Positions 23,658-35,771 of a DNA stretch of 64,000 bases are shown here, one piece after another (position 1 is the stretch's first letter; every line of letters starts with the position of its first letter). A program made the translations under genes and the position numbers. The stretch covers positions 620,001 through 684,000 of the forward strand of contig CP021227.1 in the NCBI GenBank assembly GCA_003999685.1, read 5' to 3'. The DNA is from Taiwanofungus camphoratus. Its lineage: Eukaryota > Basidiomycota > Agaricomycetes > Polyporales > Taiwanofungaceae. Below the pieces are notes generated by a model. That model made no database searches, was not told where the DNA came from, and worked only from the letters and a program-made list of their open reading frames with translations.

Positions 23658-24859
23658 TCACAAGCCTAGTTGCACGTATTGCCCCTCTAAACCCTCATAC
23701 AGACGGTCCCTTACAACCCATGGGGAGTCATACCACATCCGTTTCTGGAACACGAGATACTCGACAACCGGCTTCGGGTCGTCCTGCCCTTGTAACAAGG
23801 TGCCCCGTTTCGAGTACACTTGCAAACTCTGATACAGCTCCCTCAGCAATCACGCAAAGAGCCGGGTGTAAGAGTGCTGACCTGCAGGGTGTCAAATCGT
23901 ACGAGCGCCTGAACGAGTAGCCGACTGCCATTGTTTGGCACTTCCTGTCCCTGATGTACCGGGACGGCGCGGATACTCACGACGCGACAAGGCCTTCGCT
24001 CGCCATGGAACTTCCATACAAATATGCGCGAGAGGTCCTGAGTACGTGAAAGTTTCAAGTAGTGTTTCTGCATGTCCTCGATGGAAAGCGTTTTGATAAG
24101 CTTATCGTCGCGGCTACAATGCTGGATTGAGACCAGGAAGCTGAGTGGTGTCAAAAGCACGTACTCAGCGACTGCTTGATTCAGCTGTTTGTATGTGTCG
24201 AGAGCAATGCTACGCAGAGGGGCTACCCAACTATCGTCTTTTGTCGACTGGGTAGTGAAGATTTTCCAAGACCATGAAGACTTGACTTTCACCCCTTGGA
24301 TACCCTTATCCTTTGCCATTCTGTGCATGCTGAGCACAGCTTAACGTTCAAGCCGATACTTTTGAAACAAGGACATCTAACATACTGTATGGCGTTGAGA
24401 ATCCAATTCCTCTGAGTCTGAATAAACGCCGAGAGATGATCTTTCCAAGTCGCATCCTTCCGATTGGACGTGATACTTGGAATATGCAAGTCTTTAATCT
24501 TTTATGGTCAGATGACATCCGCGAACATGGGGACGTACACGTTAGAACGCCAAAATGCGCTTACCCAGTGTGTCAATCCGCTGCGCCCATGGATCATACG
24601 GAGCTTTGTGAGCGGTGAGTCTGAGAAACTCGAAGTCTTGCAATAACTGTTCATCAGTTTTCTGTTTCGCTTTAGCCATCAGACTACCATCATCATCCGA
24701 CCCCTGGCTTTTGGATTTCCTCCCGGATACTGTGCCAGCTGAGGCATAACGGCATTGCTTGACGAGTCCGGACAGTAGAGGTCGATGTCGCCAGTAGGCA
24801 CCGGTCCTTGAATCTCGGAAAACGACGTCGATACAACGCTTTGTCAATCTAGCAGACAT
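23658..24859 (-). CDS. Mitochondrial ribosomal protein mL45 / MBA1-like (Tim44-like domain)
   Basis: Exons 24859-24565, 24491-24386, 24329-23882 and 23828-23658 give 339 residues. The Arg/Lys-rich N-terminus looks like a mitochondrial presequence. HMHRMAKDKGIQG, WKIFTTQS, the IVSIRAVP-type strand, ALVRFDTLQSLQVYS and VEYLVFQKRMWYDSPWVVRD match mL45/MBA1, which docks the mitoribosome at the inner membrane. The third intron ends at the second possible AG, because only that one restores SLQVYSKRGTLL. The 3' end of the first intron is the least certain junction. It is head to head with the MIX17-like gene. Confidence 0.82.
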
Positions 24860-25029
24860 GACGGACTGTCGTCGTTAGCACTAACTTAGTAGAGTCCGAA
24901 TTTGACCGTGAAAACTTACATAAGCAACATCGCACGTGGCTTACCTTCCGTAGAAATTGCGCGTCTCGGCATAAATCGTAGTACTTCGTCCAGAACCATC
25001 ACCATCCTCCCCTGCATCCTCTTGCTCTG
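24860..25029. promoter_or_regulatory. Bidirectional promoter between mL45 and MIX17-like genes
   Basis: Only 170 bases separate the two divergent start codons, so the promoters must overlap or be shared. No consensus box was assigned. Confidence 0.6.
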
Positions 25030-25665
25030 ATGCCTGTACGATTTCTATTACTGATCTGATTTCCGTTCAACTTGACTCACATTTTTGCCTGGCAGCGTCA
25101 ATCCCGTTCTCGTCCTGCTCCTCGGCCTGCTGCTGCACCCTCGTCAGGCCAGAGCCGCAGTGCGCACACTGCTGCCGCTCCTTACCCTGGTGCTGGCGCC
25201 CCTCCTGCGCACCATGCACCCCCTGTTCCTGCTCAGGCTGCACAGACCAAGGAGCCTGGTATGCTTGCGCAGATGGCTGCAACGGCTGGCTCGGTCGCAG
25301 TCGGTTCTACCGTCGGTCATGGAATCTCCCACATGCTCTTCGGTGGATCGTCTTCGGCTGCTCCGGCTCCTGAAGCACAAGCTCCTCCTGTTCAACAGCA
25401 GCAGACGTATCAGTCTCAAGGCCTCAGCTGCGAGGTTCAGGCTAAGGGTCAGTGCCACTATCCGAGCTCTGGAGGCGAAGGACGTTGATGATATTTCTGT
25501 CTTGACCAGAGTTTACTAAGTGCCTTGAAAAGGCGGACCTGCCATCATGCACTTGGTACCTTGAGCAGCTCAAGGCAGTGAGTCTCTTAGGTAGTACAAC
25601 CTGTGCTTCGCACACGAACTGATTTTCTCGCGTCATAGTGCCAAGCTGCTGCAGCGCCTTACTAG
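25030..25665 (+). CDS. MIX17: Twin CX9C mitochondrial protein, CHCHD2/CHCHD10 (Mix17) family
   Basis: Exons 25030-25035, 25096-25447, 25510-25577 and 25639-25665 give 150 residues. The first exon is only ATGCCT (Met-Pro); splicing gives [18 protein letters not shown] Pro/Ala-rich N-terminus is followed by the hydrophobic [30 protein letters not shown] block typical of CHCHD2/10. The CHCH fold has Cys at 114/124 and 133/143, each pair spaced by nine residues. The protein is expected in the intermembrane space, imported by Mia40. It shares a 170 bp upstream region with the mL45 gene. Confidence 0.93.
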
Positions 25666-25933
25666 ACTGGTCTTCGTTTCGGCATATTAGTATCAGGGCT
25701 AGTGTGCTGTTTTGAACTACAATCTGCAATATAATGTGCATGTCTACTCATCATCAAGTTATGCATCCTGATTCTCTGTAGGCGTGCTTGCCGGGAGCCA
25801 CTTCTTGCTCTGCGACAGTGCGTACCGCAACGACTCAATCTGTTACATTTGTCATAAGATCGTCTCCGCTTACTCAATCTGCTGAATAATCGGTACACTG
25901 TGTCCGAACTTGGTCGCCGACGCGGAAAATACG
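25666..25933. other. Intergenic, 3' flank of MIX17-like gene
   Basis: No feature was recognised. Confidence 0.5.
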
Positions 25934-26091
25934 ATGCCTACTGGTAGAGTCGGTACACTCCCTCAGTCGGCACTTAGGGTCTTGACCAATAAAATTTTCG
26001 GCATTTGTGAAAGTCATCAAAAAAGATGAGCTTTCGACCAATCAGAAGCAATTGCCGACTGAGTCAGGGTGCCGACTCCATGCGTAGGCAT
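25934..26091. repeat. Palindromic repeat family, copy C (158 bp)
   Basis: Inverted ends read ATGCCTAC..GTCGGYAC..AGTCGGCA on the left and its complement on the right. The core carries GACCAATAAAATTTTCGG and AAAAAAGATGAGCTTTCGACCA. The same core recurs at 33868-34006, 34044-35769 and 43192-43306. Confidence 0.8.
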
Positions 26092-27829
26092 GGCAGTTGT
26101 CCGTCAGCTTGTTTCATTGGTTTCAAGTCAGTTGGCGTAAGCCCCCTCGTTCGAAATCATCATGAGAGCGTCCTATTCTTGCTTGGCGATTCCGATGCTC
26201 TCATGCAAGTCTTGTGATTACACTTATCGCGGGCCAGAAGACCAGGTGTGAATCGCTCGGAGAAGGAAGTCGAGGAGCCAGCTTACACGTCAAACAATTT
26301 GGGTAGTCTATGGAACCCCTCGCAAATTTCTGACACGTTATCCATATTCCAATCAATATTTCACGGCCGCTTGACCCTCACTGATTGGGCCATGTCTGCC
26401 ATGTCATTTCGTATCATATTCAACGGTGCTGTTCGTTGGGCAGATACATGGGTACTTGCTTAAGGTCCAAGACGATAGATCACCGGGGTCGTCACTAAAC
26501 ATGTCAATGGTGAGTGATCATGGTTGTGATATTCCTTTCCAGAGATAGTCCTTCCTTCTGAGATTTGGAATCGTAGTTGCTAGTGGTAGGCTCGTGATCT
26601 GCCGCCAGACAGCTACGTCCACGGTCGCGCATCTAGCGCAGAGCTTCGGGCCAACCCTGACCGCGGTGGCAGAAAACAGCCGTTCTGAGTTCACAGGAGT
26701 GCAAGATTTCCCGTGGGTCAATGAGAACTTGTCAGTTGCCTGTGTCTTTTGGCGACTCAGTACTCAAAAAGGACAACCTGCTACGTCGTCAATGTTCACG
26801 TTGCGCTATTCTTTAGCATCAAGAGACTCGGACGTCACGGATCGCCCAGAGTGTGAGAGATTTCATTTATCTTGACGAGCGTGCGACGCTGATTGTGAGG
26901 AAGTCGAAGCAAGAATCAATCAGACTTGAAACTGATGGCCTATTCCTGTGGATTCAAATGATTTTGTGACTATCTTGATGATAGGTACTTTGCCTGACAT
27001 CGAATCGGAGACACTCATCGATAATGCTCCAAGGCGGGTCGCTGGGCCAACAGATCGAATGGTTTACAATGTCCTTATACGTCGTGGGATAACAATACAC
27101 CAAAGGTCGAGGAGACTTGCTTTACTCTAAGTATTCCGCGGGTTCTCGAAAAGTCAAGGTGAACTGGAAGTGACGGGTAGCAGGTTTTGAAATAGGACTG
27201 AACCTACCTGGATGATACCGTAACGAGACATCTGAGGCAAATGTGCCGTACGTTCTACTGTTAGAATCTGCGAAGGCGTCCGCCAATCAGTTGCCACGGT
27301 GGACACCAACGGCTTATTGGCTTCTTTGTTATATACCCGCAAGGCTCCAGGAAGCTACACCTCGCCTGGGCGGGGAACCACATTCCTGGCACTTCGCCTA
27401 CCAAAATGTGACATGAAGTTGGTCATGCGCTCATATTTACACTACTTCCTTCCACCGTTTTCCGGATTTCGAGATAAGGTGATTCCTACCCACCCAAGTG
27501 GTGGACTGATGAGAATTGTTGAAAATACCGCGCCCGTCGCCTGCCGGGTGCCCTGCTGTATCTACCGCCGGCAGGTTCACCCCACGATCTAGTTTGAGAT
27601 CTGCTTGATTTTTGATGGAAAACGCTTGGGAAAGGCAGAGCCTGAACGTTCAATCCTGCGATGGAGAGAAACGTTTCGAGTTAGGACAGTGTTTCCCAGA
27701 GACTGAGTATAGAACTCGACCTGCTCCTTGCTTTGTCTGCTTGGGTCGACCTTTCGTCCTTTCACTCCTTCACGGTCATCCAGTTCTCACTTAATGTATT
27801 GCTGATAGTGCGTCTTTCAACATCCTATT
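26092..27829. other. Intergenic region, 1.7 kb
   Basis: No gene was supported; the open stretches in all six frames are short and resemble nothing recognised. Confidence 0.5.
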
Positions 27830-29624
27830 ATGCTTCCTCGAAGGTCTCGTTCTGGAGTCAATCTTGCGGAAAAGCGTAAACCTACTGGCGAGAAAAGCTC
27901 CCCGCCGTCTAGTTATGCCTTTCTCAAAGGGCCAACTAACGAGGAACGTGACTACCCTCATACTTGCGTGTTCCGGTAAGTGATTGATCAACCACTGAAG
28001 AAACATGTGAGAAACGACGGATGGGTAGGTCCTCCCACATGGAAATACACATACGCAGTCCGTCAGTGAAGGTAATGCGGCAACCAGGAATTGAAACCGC
28101 TCGGTCTCTACCTTTATTTGGCGATCATAACAAGGTGTCAGGTACCGTCCTCTTGGACGTCGGTGTGTGCTCGACCCCTGGGCGTTTGACTGTATCTGTC
28201 AGTGATCCTCTTCGAGATTTACCCTTCGACATCTGATGACGGTGCTTCAGATGGAGGGAGATTTTACATATATATCTCCACCGACAGTAGCAGCAGCACA
28301 GGAGGACTTTTTACAAGTGAGCCCGTCGGGAATATATCGACACACATTCTTTGTTTCGACGGTAGTTCTTCCTGTGAAGGGTAGGAACGATCGAAGCCGT
28401 TCTCGGACTTGGTCGTCGTCTAACGTATCACTGCGCGACGCCATCGCTGCCACTGTCCGCGCACGAGGGGTAATACGTCAATCGAGTCAGCCAGACTTGA
28501 AGGATGCTCTCAGACCCTTCCCTTTCACTTTCGAAATTCCTCCCCCTGCCAAACCCGGAGAGGAACTCCCGTCTACGTTCTGTTCGGTAGTTGACGGATT
28601 GAGTATACCTCGTGGAAGAGCGTTCGTTGAGCGTGCCGAGATCACATATAAAGTTGCAGCCATTTGGGAAACTAGCAACGAATATGACAGAATGGTGTGA
28701 GTCTCAAATGACCGTCATTGTTGCTAGACGATTTTCATTCGTTCCGACCACCTCAGATTGGAAGCACCTCTATTGTTCCAACCAGACACAGACTTTGAAT
28801 CTTTGGATGTGATTTCCCTAGAGCCTGACTCGTGGTTGGAGATTCCTCTCCGTTGTCATCGACCCCTTCCCTTTGAATGCGCTGTAAGTGTCAAATTCGC
28901 AATATTGCAGGCAGGCGTTTAATGGGTAACCGCAGGTTGCATTACCTGACTCTGGAGCATTCCCGCGCTCAGCATCCATTCCTTATTATGTTGTTTTCAC
29001 CACTAATCCCCGGTCTCCCCCACTTGCGCGTGAGCTTATCGCCGACGCGACGATTACCGTCGCGCTTGTTCGTCAGGTCAACATCGATGCTCCAGTGATA
29101 TCCTCTACATCAACCTCGCCAACAGCTCCGTCAGTAGCTTCCTCATCCTCTTCAGGCGATGACCGATCATGGATCCTCACGCACAAGACCAAGCTCATGA
29201 AGCGAAAAGTTAGCAGCGCGCCGCCTGTTCTCGGGCGCAAGCAACGCCATGAAAAGCAGATGCCATTCGCAGACATCAGCGAAAAGCCTCTACCTCCAGT
29301 AGGGCTGTCTGAAACCCGCACCTTATACACAATTGTCTCGGTAGGATTCCCTAAGCGCCCGCGCAGCCGTGTCGCATCCCATGAGCGACACCCTTCCTTG
29401 ATCGCGCATACCTCGCTTCCTGACGGTCTTTACAAGGGAAAAATTCAGCTGGACAAAAACATGATTCCGACAATTGAGTGGGCTGATCTAAGCGTCAAGG
29501 CAAGCACTTTGTTTCATCATCTGACTTGAAATCTCTGATGTCTCTTTCACAGTATTTTTTGGAAGTTGCAGTACTTTTCGGACAGGATGAGTCAAGAACT
29601 CGGTTGCCAATACGAATATTTTGA
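27830..29624 (+). CDS. Arrestin-like domain protein
   Basis: Six exons (27830-27975, 28029-28197, 28251-28696, 28757-28883, 28936-29499, 29553-29624) give 507 residues. An arrestin-type beta-sandwich is suggested by MEIHIRSPSVKV, KVSGTVLLDVGV, RHTFFVSTVVLP, PFPFTFEIPPPAKPGEELPSTF, VERAEITYKVAAIWE, SWLEIPLRCHRPLPFECA and IPYYVVFTTNPRSPPLARELIADATITVALVRQV. The C-terminal strand is YFLEVAVLF. Fungal arrestins often act as ubiquitin-ligase adaptors for plasma-membrane transporters, but no PPxY motif was seen here. The last intron (29500-29552) begins GC rather than GT. Exact role unknown. Confidence 0.78.
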
Positions 29625-30082
29625 AATTGTTTTAGGTCTTTCACTATATTGTCTACGTATGCAAGGCACGAGTCTTGTGGTTGAGAAATTCGTGGGCCAT
29701 ATCACTTTTATCCACATTCATTCGTTCCATGTACATCCTCGAAGGATAGCCCATGCACCACATTACCATATGTCCATACATTTATTTAGTCGTTCTGCTA
29801 TCAAGCATGGAGTCGTATACATATGCATATTGCCGTGGATCCTGTGACGCTAATAGCCTCGTTATCCCATGGCCTAACGGATGCACTGACACAATCTTGC
29901 TTGACATTTGTCCTCGTTCCTATGATTGCTCCGGATAGTGCTTTCACAGGCGCGGAAGGGAAGTCACGAGACAGTGGTGTGACCCTTGATCTTGACCTCG
30001 ACCTATATTTGAAGTTCGGCCTTGTCTCATATCCCAACGACTATCTGTAAAACATCTGTCCTCCTCGTAGAGGGAAAACACA
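29625..30082. other. Intergenic region upstream of VPS16
   Basis: No feature was recognised. Confidence 0.5.
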
Positions 30083-33000
30083 ATGGTTGACCACCCGACG
30101 GCATCCTGGGAGGCCATGCAAGATGGCACCGTCTTCTACAAGCGACATCATCTATACTCCATACCCGGAAAGCTGCCCAATTTGAGCGACTTCGCAATTG
30201 CTGGATGTCGTTCTGGTGGCCCGCTAGGTCTTTTCTCTTGTCTTTGGCTACTCTGCCTAGCGTGGTCTCTGACGTTGTCATTGTCTCAGCCTTAATGCGG
30301 GATACCAGCAAGTTGATCGCGCTTGGTCGTGCGACTCCTTCGTTCGCCAAGGCCCAAATACAAATATACTCTCCAGCTGGAGAAGTCATATTGCTATTCA
30401 GTGTGGTTATCTTTGCTCGGACGAGTCGTAGACTCTAAACTAATGCTATTGGGGGCGTAGTGGGATCAAGCGAAGATCATCCGGTTCGGATGGACTGCAG
30501 ATGAGCGTCTGGTCGTGCTGAACGAAGAAGGGGTTTATCGCCTGTATGACCTTCAAGGTGACTACCAGCAACATTCGCTTGGAAACGAGGCCGGAGAGAT
30601 GGGCATTGTTGATGCCCGGATACATGAGAACGGTCTGGTAGCTATAACCGGTTCTTTGTCTTTACTCGAAGTGAGAGGTTGGGAGGGTGGCAAGCCCCTC
30701 ACCCTCGCCAATCCAGGTAAAGTCAGACATGTCCGTGAGCTCTCTGCTCAGCTGAGTTCCTCTCAAGGTCTTTCCCAGCCTCCAAATTCATGGACAGTGA
30801 TTCCTCCTGATTTTACGATTTCTCGGCACGTCGAGGTGCTGCTTTCTGTTGAATCGTCCATCATCAGTGTAGACAATCTTGAAAGTCTAGACCAGCGGCT
30901 ATCTCGTGGACCTTTCATCCATATGTCACCATCACCAAGCGGCAAGTCGCTTGCGCTGCTGACATTTTCAGGCCTGCTTTGGATTGTCTCGACGGACTTT
31001 CAGCGAAACTTAGCGGAATTTAACACTACCGATGTCGTTGGTGCTGAGAGCGAAGTGCGGCAAGTCGAATGGTGTGGTAATGATGCTGTCCTTGTAACAT
31101 GGGATTCTCTGGCGCTGCTAGTAGGCCCTTTCGGAGACACACTCCAGTACACCGCCACCTTTATTGTCCATGCTTTATAGTCGCTGACAACCTCGTATCA
31201 GGTATTTCTACTCCGGGCCTACTTTTGCCGTCACTGAGACTGATGGCGTTAGAGTTATGGGACCAGACAGTTGTGATTTTATCCAGAAGGTGCCCGGTAG
31301 GTTGCGGGAAAGTAGGAAGTCTCTTGCTATACTTAAACATATCCAGCGTCTTCTGTTTCCGTCTTCCGACCTGGGTCAACCTCACCGTCTGCTATCTTAT
31401 ATGATGCTTGGGAGAATTTTTCCCATCGTTCACCAAGGGCAGATGAGAGTATCCGCAGTATTCGTCCTGAGCTCGGTGCTGCAGTCAACGAGTGTATCGA
31501 TGCTGCTGGCCAAGAATGGGAGCCCCAATGGCAGCGTCGATTGCTAAATGTAGGCCCTCATTTGTAGTGGTACCCGTTCTGATTGACGTCTGAAGTTTGT
31601 GCCCCTGTCAGGCAGCAAAATTTGGCAGGGGCTTTCTAGATCTGTATGATCCGACCGACTTCGTTAATATGGGTCAGGCTCTCAAGGTCCTCAACGCCGT
31701 GCGGTTCTTTGAAATTGGAATACCCATATCGTACACGCAGTAGGTATTATTAGACGCTCCTCTTCCATTCCATTCTCATCTTTGTTTAGATATGTCCAGG
31801 TCTCTCCTTCACATCTCATCAACAGACTGACGTCTCGTAATCTTCATCTCCTGGCTTTACGAGTGTCGTCATTTCTCTCGCTGAAGCCAGACGAGGTTCT
31901 GAAGCACTGGGCCTGTGCCAAAATTGTCAGGTCAAAGCCAACTGCAACTAGCTCCGGCAAAGATGCCGAGCTAGATGGCGACGATGCGGTTTGTAGATCT
32001 ATCGTCGAGAAATTCGAGAAACTTCGGGGCGGTGATGTTAGCTATGCTGACATCGCGAAGCGGGCCTGGGAAGTTGGAAGGGCAGAATTGGCGACGAAGG
32101 TAGACATCGACCATACTCCAATGATTGTTGCTGAATGAGCCTTTTCTGACAGCTTCTAGATCATGAACCTAGAGCTTCGGATCAGGTTCCGCTTTTGCTC
32201 AACATGAAAGAAGACCGTTTGGCTTTGACTAAAGCAGTAGAAAGCGGAGATACTGATCTTGGTGCGCCTCTTGCTGTGGTTGCATCCGCTTGTTGACTGA
32301 ATGTACTGGATCACAGTATACCATGTTCTTCTTCACTTGCAGAAGAGACTACCGTTAGGTTCTTTCTTCCGCCTTATAGAAGAAGGTGGTTCTCGCCTGG
32401 CTCCTGCGAGCAAGTTGTTACAGGTCTATGCCCGAGAACAAAATCGTGATATGTTACGCGATTTCTACTACTCAGATGATCGGCGCGTTGAGAGTGCTGT
32501 TCTCTGTTTGGACGAGGCCGCATCAATGATGGTAAATACATCTGATGCTATTCAAACATAAGATATCACTTCTACATCATTCTCAGGATCCTGCTTCTAA
32601 GATCACGTCGGTGAAGGCGGCCCACAAATTCTTCTCGGAGGACAGGGAGCGAGTTTTCGAAGCAAAGGTAACGCTCAACTAAACTTACTTTTCAATGTCT
32701 TACTGTTTTCTCAGATGATGGATGACTACGCTCGGCTGCTCAATGTACAACTGCAGCTTGAGAAAGAGGCAGATGGAAAGATATCCTTCTTTGGTTTGAG
32801 CATCAACGAGACCATCAGGACTTGTCTGACCAATGGCATGTCGAAACGCGCTGATAAGCTCAAGTCCGACTTTAAAGTCCCCGACAAGCGGTCTGTTGTC
32901 ATGCCTTGCCTTCATTTGCACATATTTACATATTCGTTTTCCTAGTTTCTGGTACGTGAAATTACAAGCTCTGACAGCAGTCAGGGATTTCGAAGGTCTA

Positions 33001-33328
33001 GAGGCATTTGCCCGTTCAAGACGTAGTCCTATCGGATACGAGGCATTTGTTCGTCACTTAATCGATAAAGGTTACCTCAAAGAAGCAGTTTCGTATGTCG
33101 TCCGATGTGATGCACACAAACGCGTCGACCTATACGTGGAATGTGGAGAATGGAGGATGGCGGGGAAGGAATGTAAGGAAAGGGGAGACAAGGTGAAGAT
33201 GGTGTAAGTCCGTTCTTCGGTGATCCCTTCCAGTATCTCACTTCCGAATCTTTAGACACTTAAGGAGATCGTGTCCAAACTTATTGATAGCTAGAGAGCT
33301 GGAACAGATAGCAGCTTCTATGAAGTGA
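30083..33328 (+). CDS. VPS16: Vacuolar sorting protein Vps16 (HOPS/CORVET subunit)
   Basis: Fourteen exons give 846 residues: 30083-30227, 30290-30402, 30461-30716, 30768-31146, 31202-31296, 31347-31549, 31612-31739, 31790-32099, 32153-32261, 32317-32531, 32587-32667, 32715-32890, 32946-33203 and 33256-33328. Vps16 is a core subunit of the tethering complexes that drive endosome-vacuole fusion with Vps33. Vps16_N blocks: [80 protein letters not shown]. Vps16_C blocks: [78 protein letters not shown]. It ends [21 protein letters not shown]. All intron phases close and none interrupts a motif. Confidence 0.96.
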
Positions 33329-33867
33329 TAGATGCGTCGTAGTGCATGCTTCGTACGGTGCGATTCGTGATAGTGACTGGAATACGGATCACAACTACTA
33401 TCCGACATAGGGAACGTGTACTGCCATCACCGGCGCTTTCCTACCTATAACAGGCTTGTCGGAAAACTTGCCAATTTCTCGAGTTCATGTCCCGACACAA
33501 TTTTCCCAATTTCGAGGGTTTCATGTCCGGATGCCCGACTAGCTTGGGGTTTATGCATTCTTGTGTCCGGACTATCCGAGAGGTCTCCAAAACTTTAAAT
33601 TTTTGTCCGGACTGCCCGGGAGGCCTCAAAAATCCTCGAGTGCTTGTCTGGCCTACGTATACTAGCTATTTGTTCTTAATATATCTCTCAGCTACGTCCG
33701 CTTAAGTTTAAAACATCTAATACATCATCAAAATTTTGTATAGATTCGCATCGTGTGGAAAAATTTCGAGCGTTTTTTTTTGATTGAATTTGGCAGTGCT
33801 CCAAAGAGAGAAATTCCGAGTATGTGAGATCAAGCACAGACGCAAATTCAATGCCACAGGCAATGTA
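33329..33867. repeat. Intergenic region with degenerate GTCCGGAC-type repeats
   Basis: Between about 33480 and 33660 the words TGTCC(C/G)GAC..CCGAGAGG..CTC(C/A)AAAA recur roughly every 38-40 bases. Similar GTCCGGAC words occur at 36920-37022. No gene was seen. Confidence 0.5.
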
Positions 33868-34006
33868 CTATCCCTAACCACGTATTGCACTTGGGGGTCT
33901 CGACCAATAAAGTTTTCGGTATTTGCGAACGCCATTAAAAAGGATGAGCTTCTGACCAATTAGAAGGGACTGCCTACTTGGGGAGATGCCGAATACGTGG
34001 ATACTG
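33868..34006. mobile_element. TA-flanked palindromic MITE, copy A
   Basis: The 139 bp element is flanked by TA at 33866-33867 and 34007-34008. The right tip (inverted) CAGTATCCACGTATTCGGCA and left tip CTATCCCTAACCACGTATT are related. Core words GACCAATAAAGTTTTCGG and AAAAGGATGAGCTTCTGACC define the family. CAGT tips plus TA flanks point to a Tc1/mariner-type origin. Confidence 0.8.
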
Positions 34007-34043
34007 TAGTATGAGAGATCCATGTGGTGACGAAAGGTGCATA

Positions 34044-35769
34044 CTATCCTTAACCACGTATTTGGTACCCCTCCCAAGTCGGCAGTCCCTTCCAATTGGT
34101 CAAAAGCTCGTCTTTTTTAATGGCTTTCGCAAATGCTGAAAATTTGATTGGTCGAGACTCCTACACGGCCAGAACTCTGCGGCATGGAAACGGGGCCTCA
34201 GAGCGAGGTCCCCGTAACGGCCCATAGCCGTCATGATTACTACCCTTTTCGTCCTATGATTTTACGGTAATTTTGTAAATCCCTTATGTAGTGCTTGAAA
34301 TTATGGTTGATGTAACATGTAAACAGGCCGGTTACTTCCCGTATGCAGCCCCGTTTCGGGGCAGGCAGGCAGGCCCGAAACCAGCATCTGGTTGGCATAC
34401 CGTTATGGCACTGCAGCGTCCCGGAAATCGACCGAGGGTTGAGGCAGCTACAACATTATTTACTACCAATATACCGGCACTGGTACTCTTTCTCGTGACA
34501 TTACAGGCTTTTTCCAGGGTCATTGCAGCATTGGAAGCACAACAGTAGCATCCAGTAGATGAAATTAACATATAATGGCATGAAACAACAGACAGTAATT
34601 ATTATACAGGAATGATGTTCGACATGCTGCCACTGGCAGTGGATGAGCTCAGCCGTGAAGATAGGGATTGACCACCTGAAATGGTCTTAAATTGCAACCT
34701 GCCAACCCACTGTCAACGCCTGGCTCTCTGCATCATTCAACGCAGAATAGTGTTCTGGAAAATTTCAGTAAAGAACCTAAATAATGGTGTGTCAGTTGAA
34801 TGCCATTGAAGCAGAGACTGGACGTACATTTTGAGATAATCTTCCTCCCGTGTTAGTCCATGAGCGTGACCATCCTTGTGAACTGCGTTGAGTAGTAAGT
34901 AAGTCAAAACACTAGTACTGGATGAAGCTTCAAAGGATGTTCAAGAGAGATTAGAAGGAATGGATAGCATCAACCTGCCAGAGGTCAGAGCAAGAGATTA
35001 TGCTTGGGATGTATGGACTGAATTGCGACAGAATTCCAGACATCGCTGTTGCGCTGTTACGGTGAACTTGAATCGAACAAGTGCTTGTATTTGTGCATGT
35101 TTGTTTTAGTGGCTGCTCACCAGTAACGGAAAGACTGAAGTTCACGACAAGACTTTTGATTTTATTACTACTGTACAAATTGGAAAATAAATTCATGCCA
35201 TGGAGATCACATTTGTTTCTGCTCACTCTGACTTCCCCACTGGCAAATGGCCTGTACTATCAACAAATATAACAAAAGCCGTTACTGCCTACTTTATTAT
35301 GAGATTATTACAATTTATGTTGTGCCACGGTGCAACGAATGGTGCTAGCTTTTCCGTTACAATAAGCTGCAGATCTCATGATGTAACCCCCGGGCTGAAG
35401 CGGGCAGCAGTGAGGGCTGATTTGGGGCCATACAAGCACTGCTTCGGTATTGCACGCTCAGCATGTGATGAATGCCGTGGCTGCAGCAGCCATGCCAGGC
35501 TGAAGTATCTGGGCGCATTTGCCTTCTCACGGCCTGGAATCGACCCGTTCAACGCCCCGAAACCACACTGGAGATACGGGGCCGTTCCGATGACTCTGAC
35601 CTGGCCCGATACCGGAGTGTGTCCAAATTACAGACACGGGACTTATGTGGGCCCGATTCACGCCACCATTTTGACCGTTCCCACCCTTTTCGTCCTATGA
35701 TTTTCCGGTACCAGCCCGTTTTGGCCGTGTAAGTGCCGACTTAGGAGGGTGCCGAATACGTGATTACTG
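34044..35769. mobile_element. TA-flanked palindromic MITE, copy B, interrupted
   Basis: Copy B lies inverted relative to copy A: 34044-34163 plus 35732-35769, about 158 bp without the insert. TA flanks are at 34042-34043 and 35770-35771. The right tip (inverted) is CAGTAATCACGTATTCGGCA. A 1.57 kb element sits in it at a TA; copy C shows the uninterrupted arrangement at the same point (GACC..TAAGTGCCGACT when read in the same direction). Confidence 0.82.
34164..35729. mobile_element. 1.57 kb TA-target element inside MITE B
   Basis: The tips CACGGCCAGAAC and (inverted) CACGGCCAAAAC are flanked by TA on both sides (34162-34163, 35730-35731). A 28-base direct repeat containing ACCCTTTTCGTCCTATGATTTT lies near both ends. 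No transposase frame was seen, so it is non-autonomous or decayed. Confidence 0.78.
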
Positions 35770-35771
35770 TA

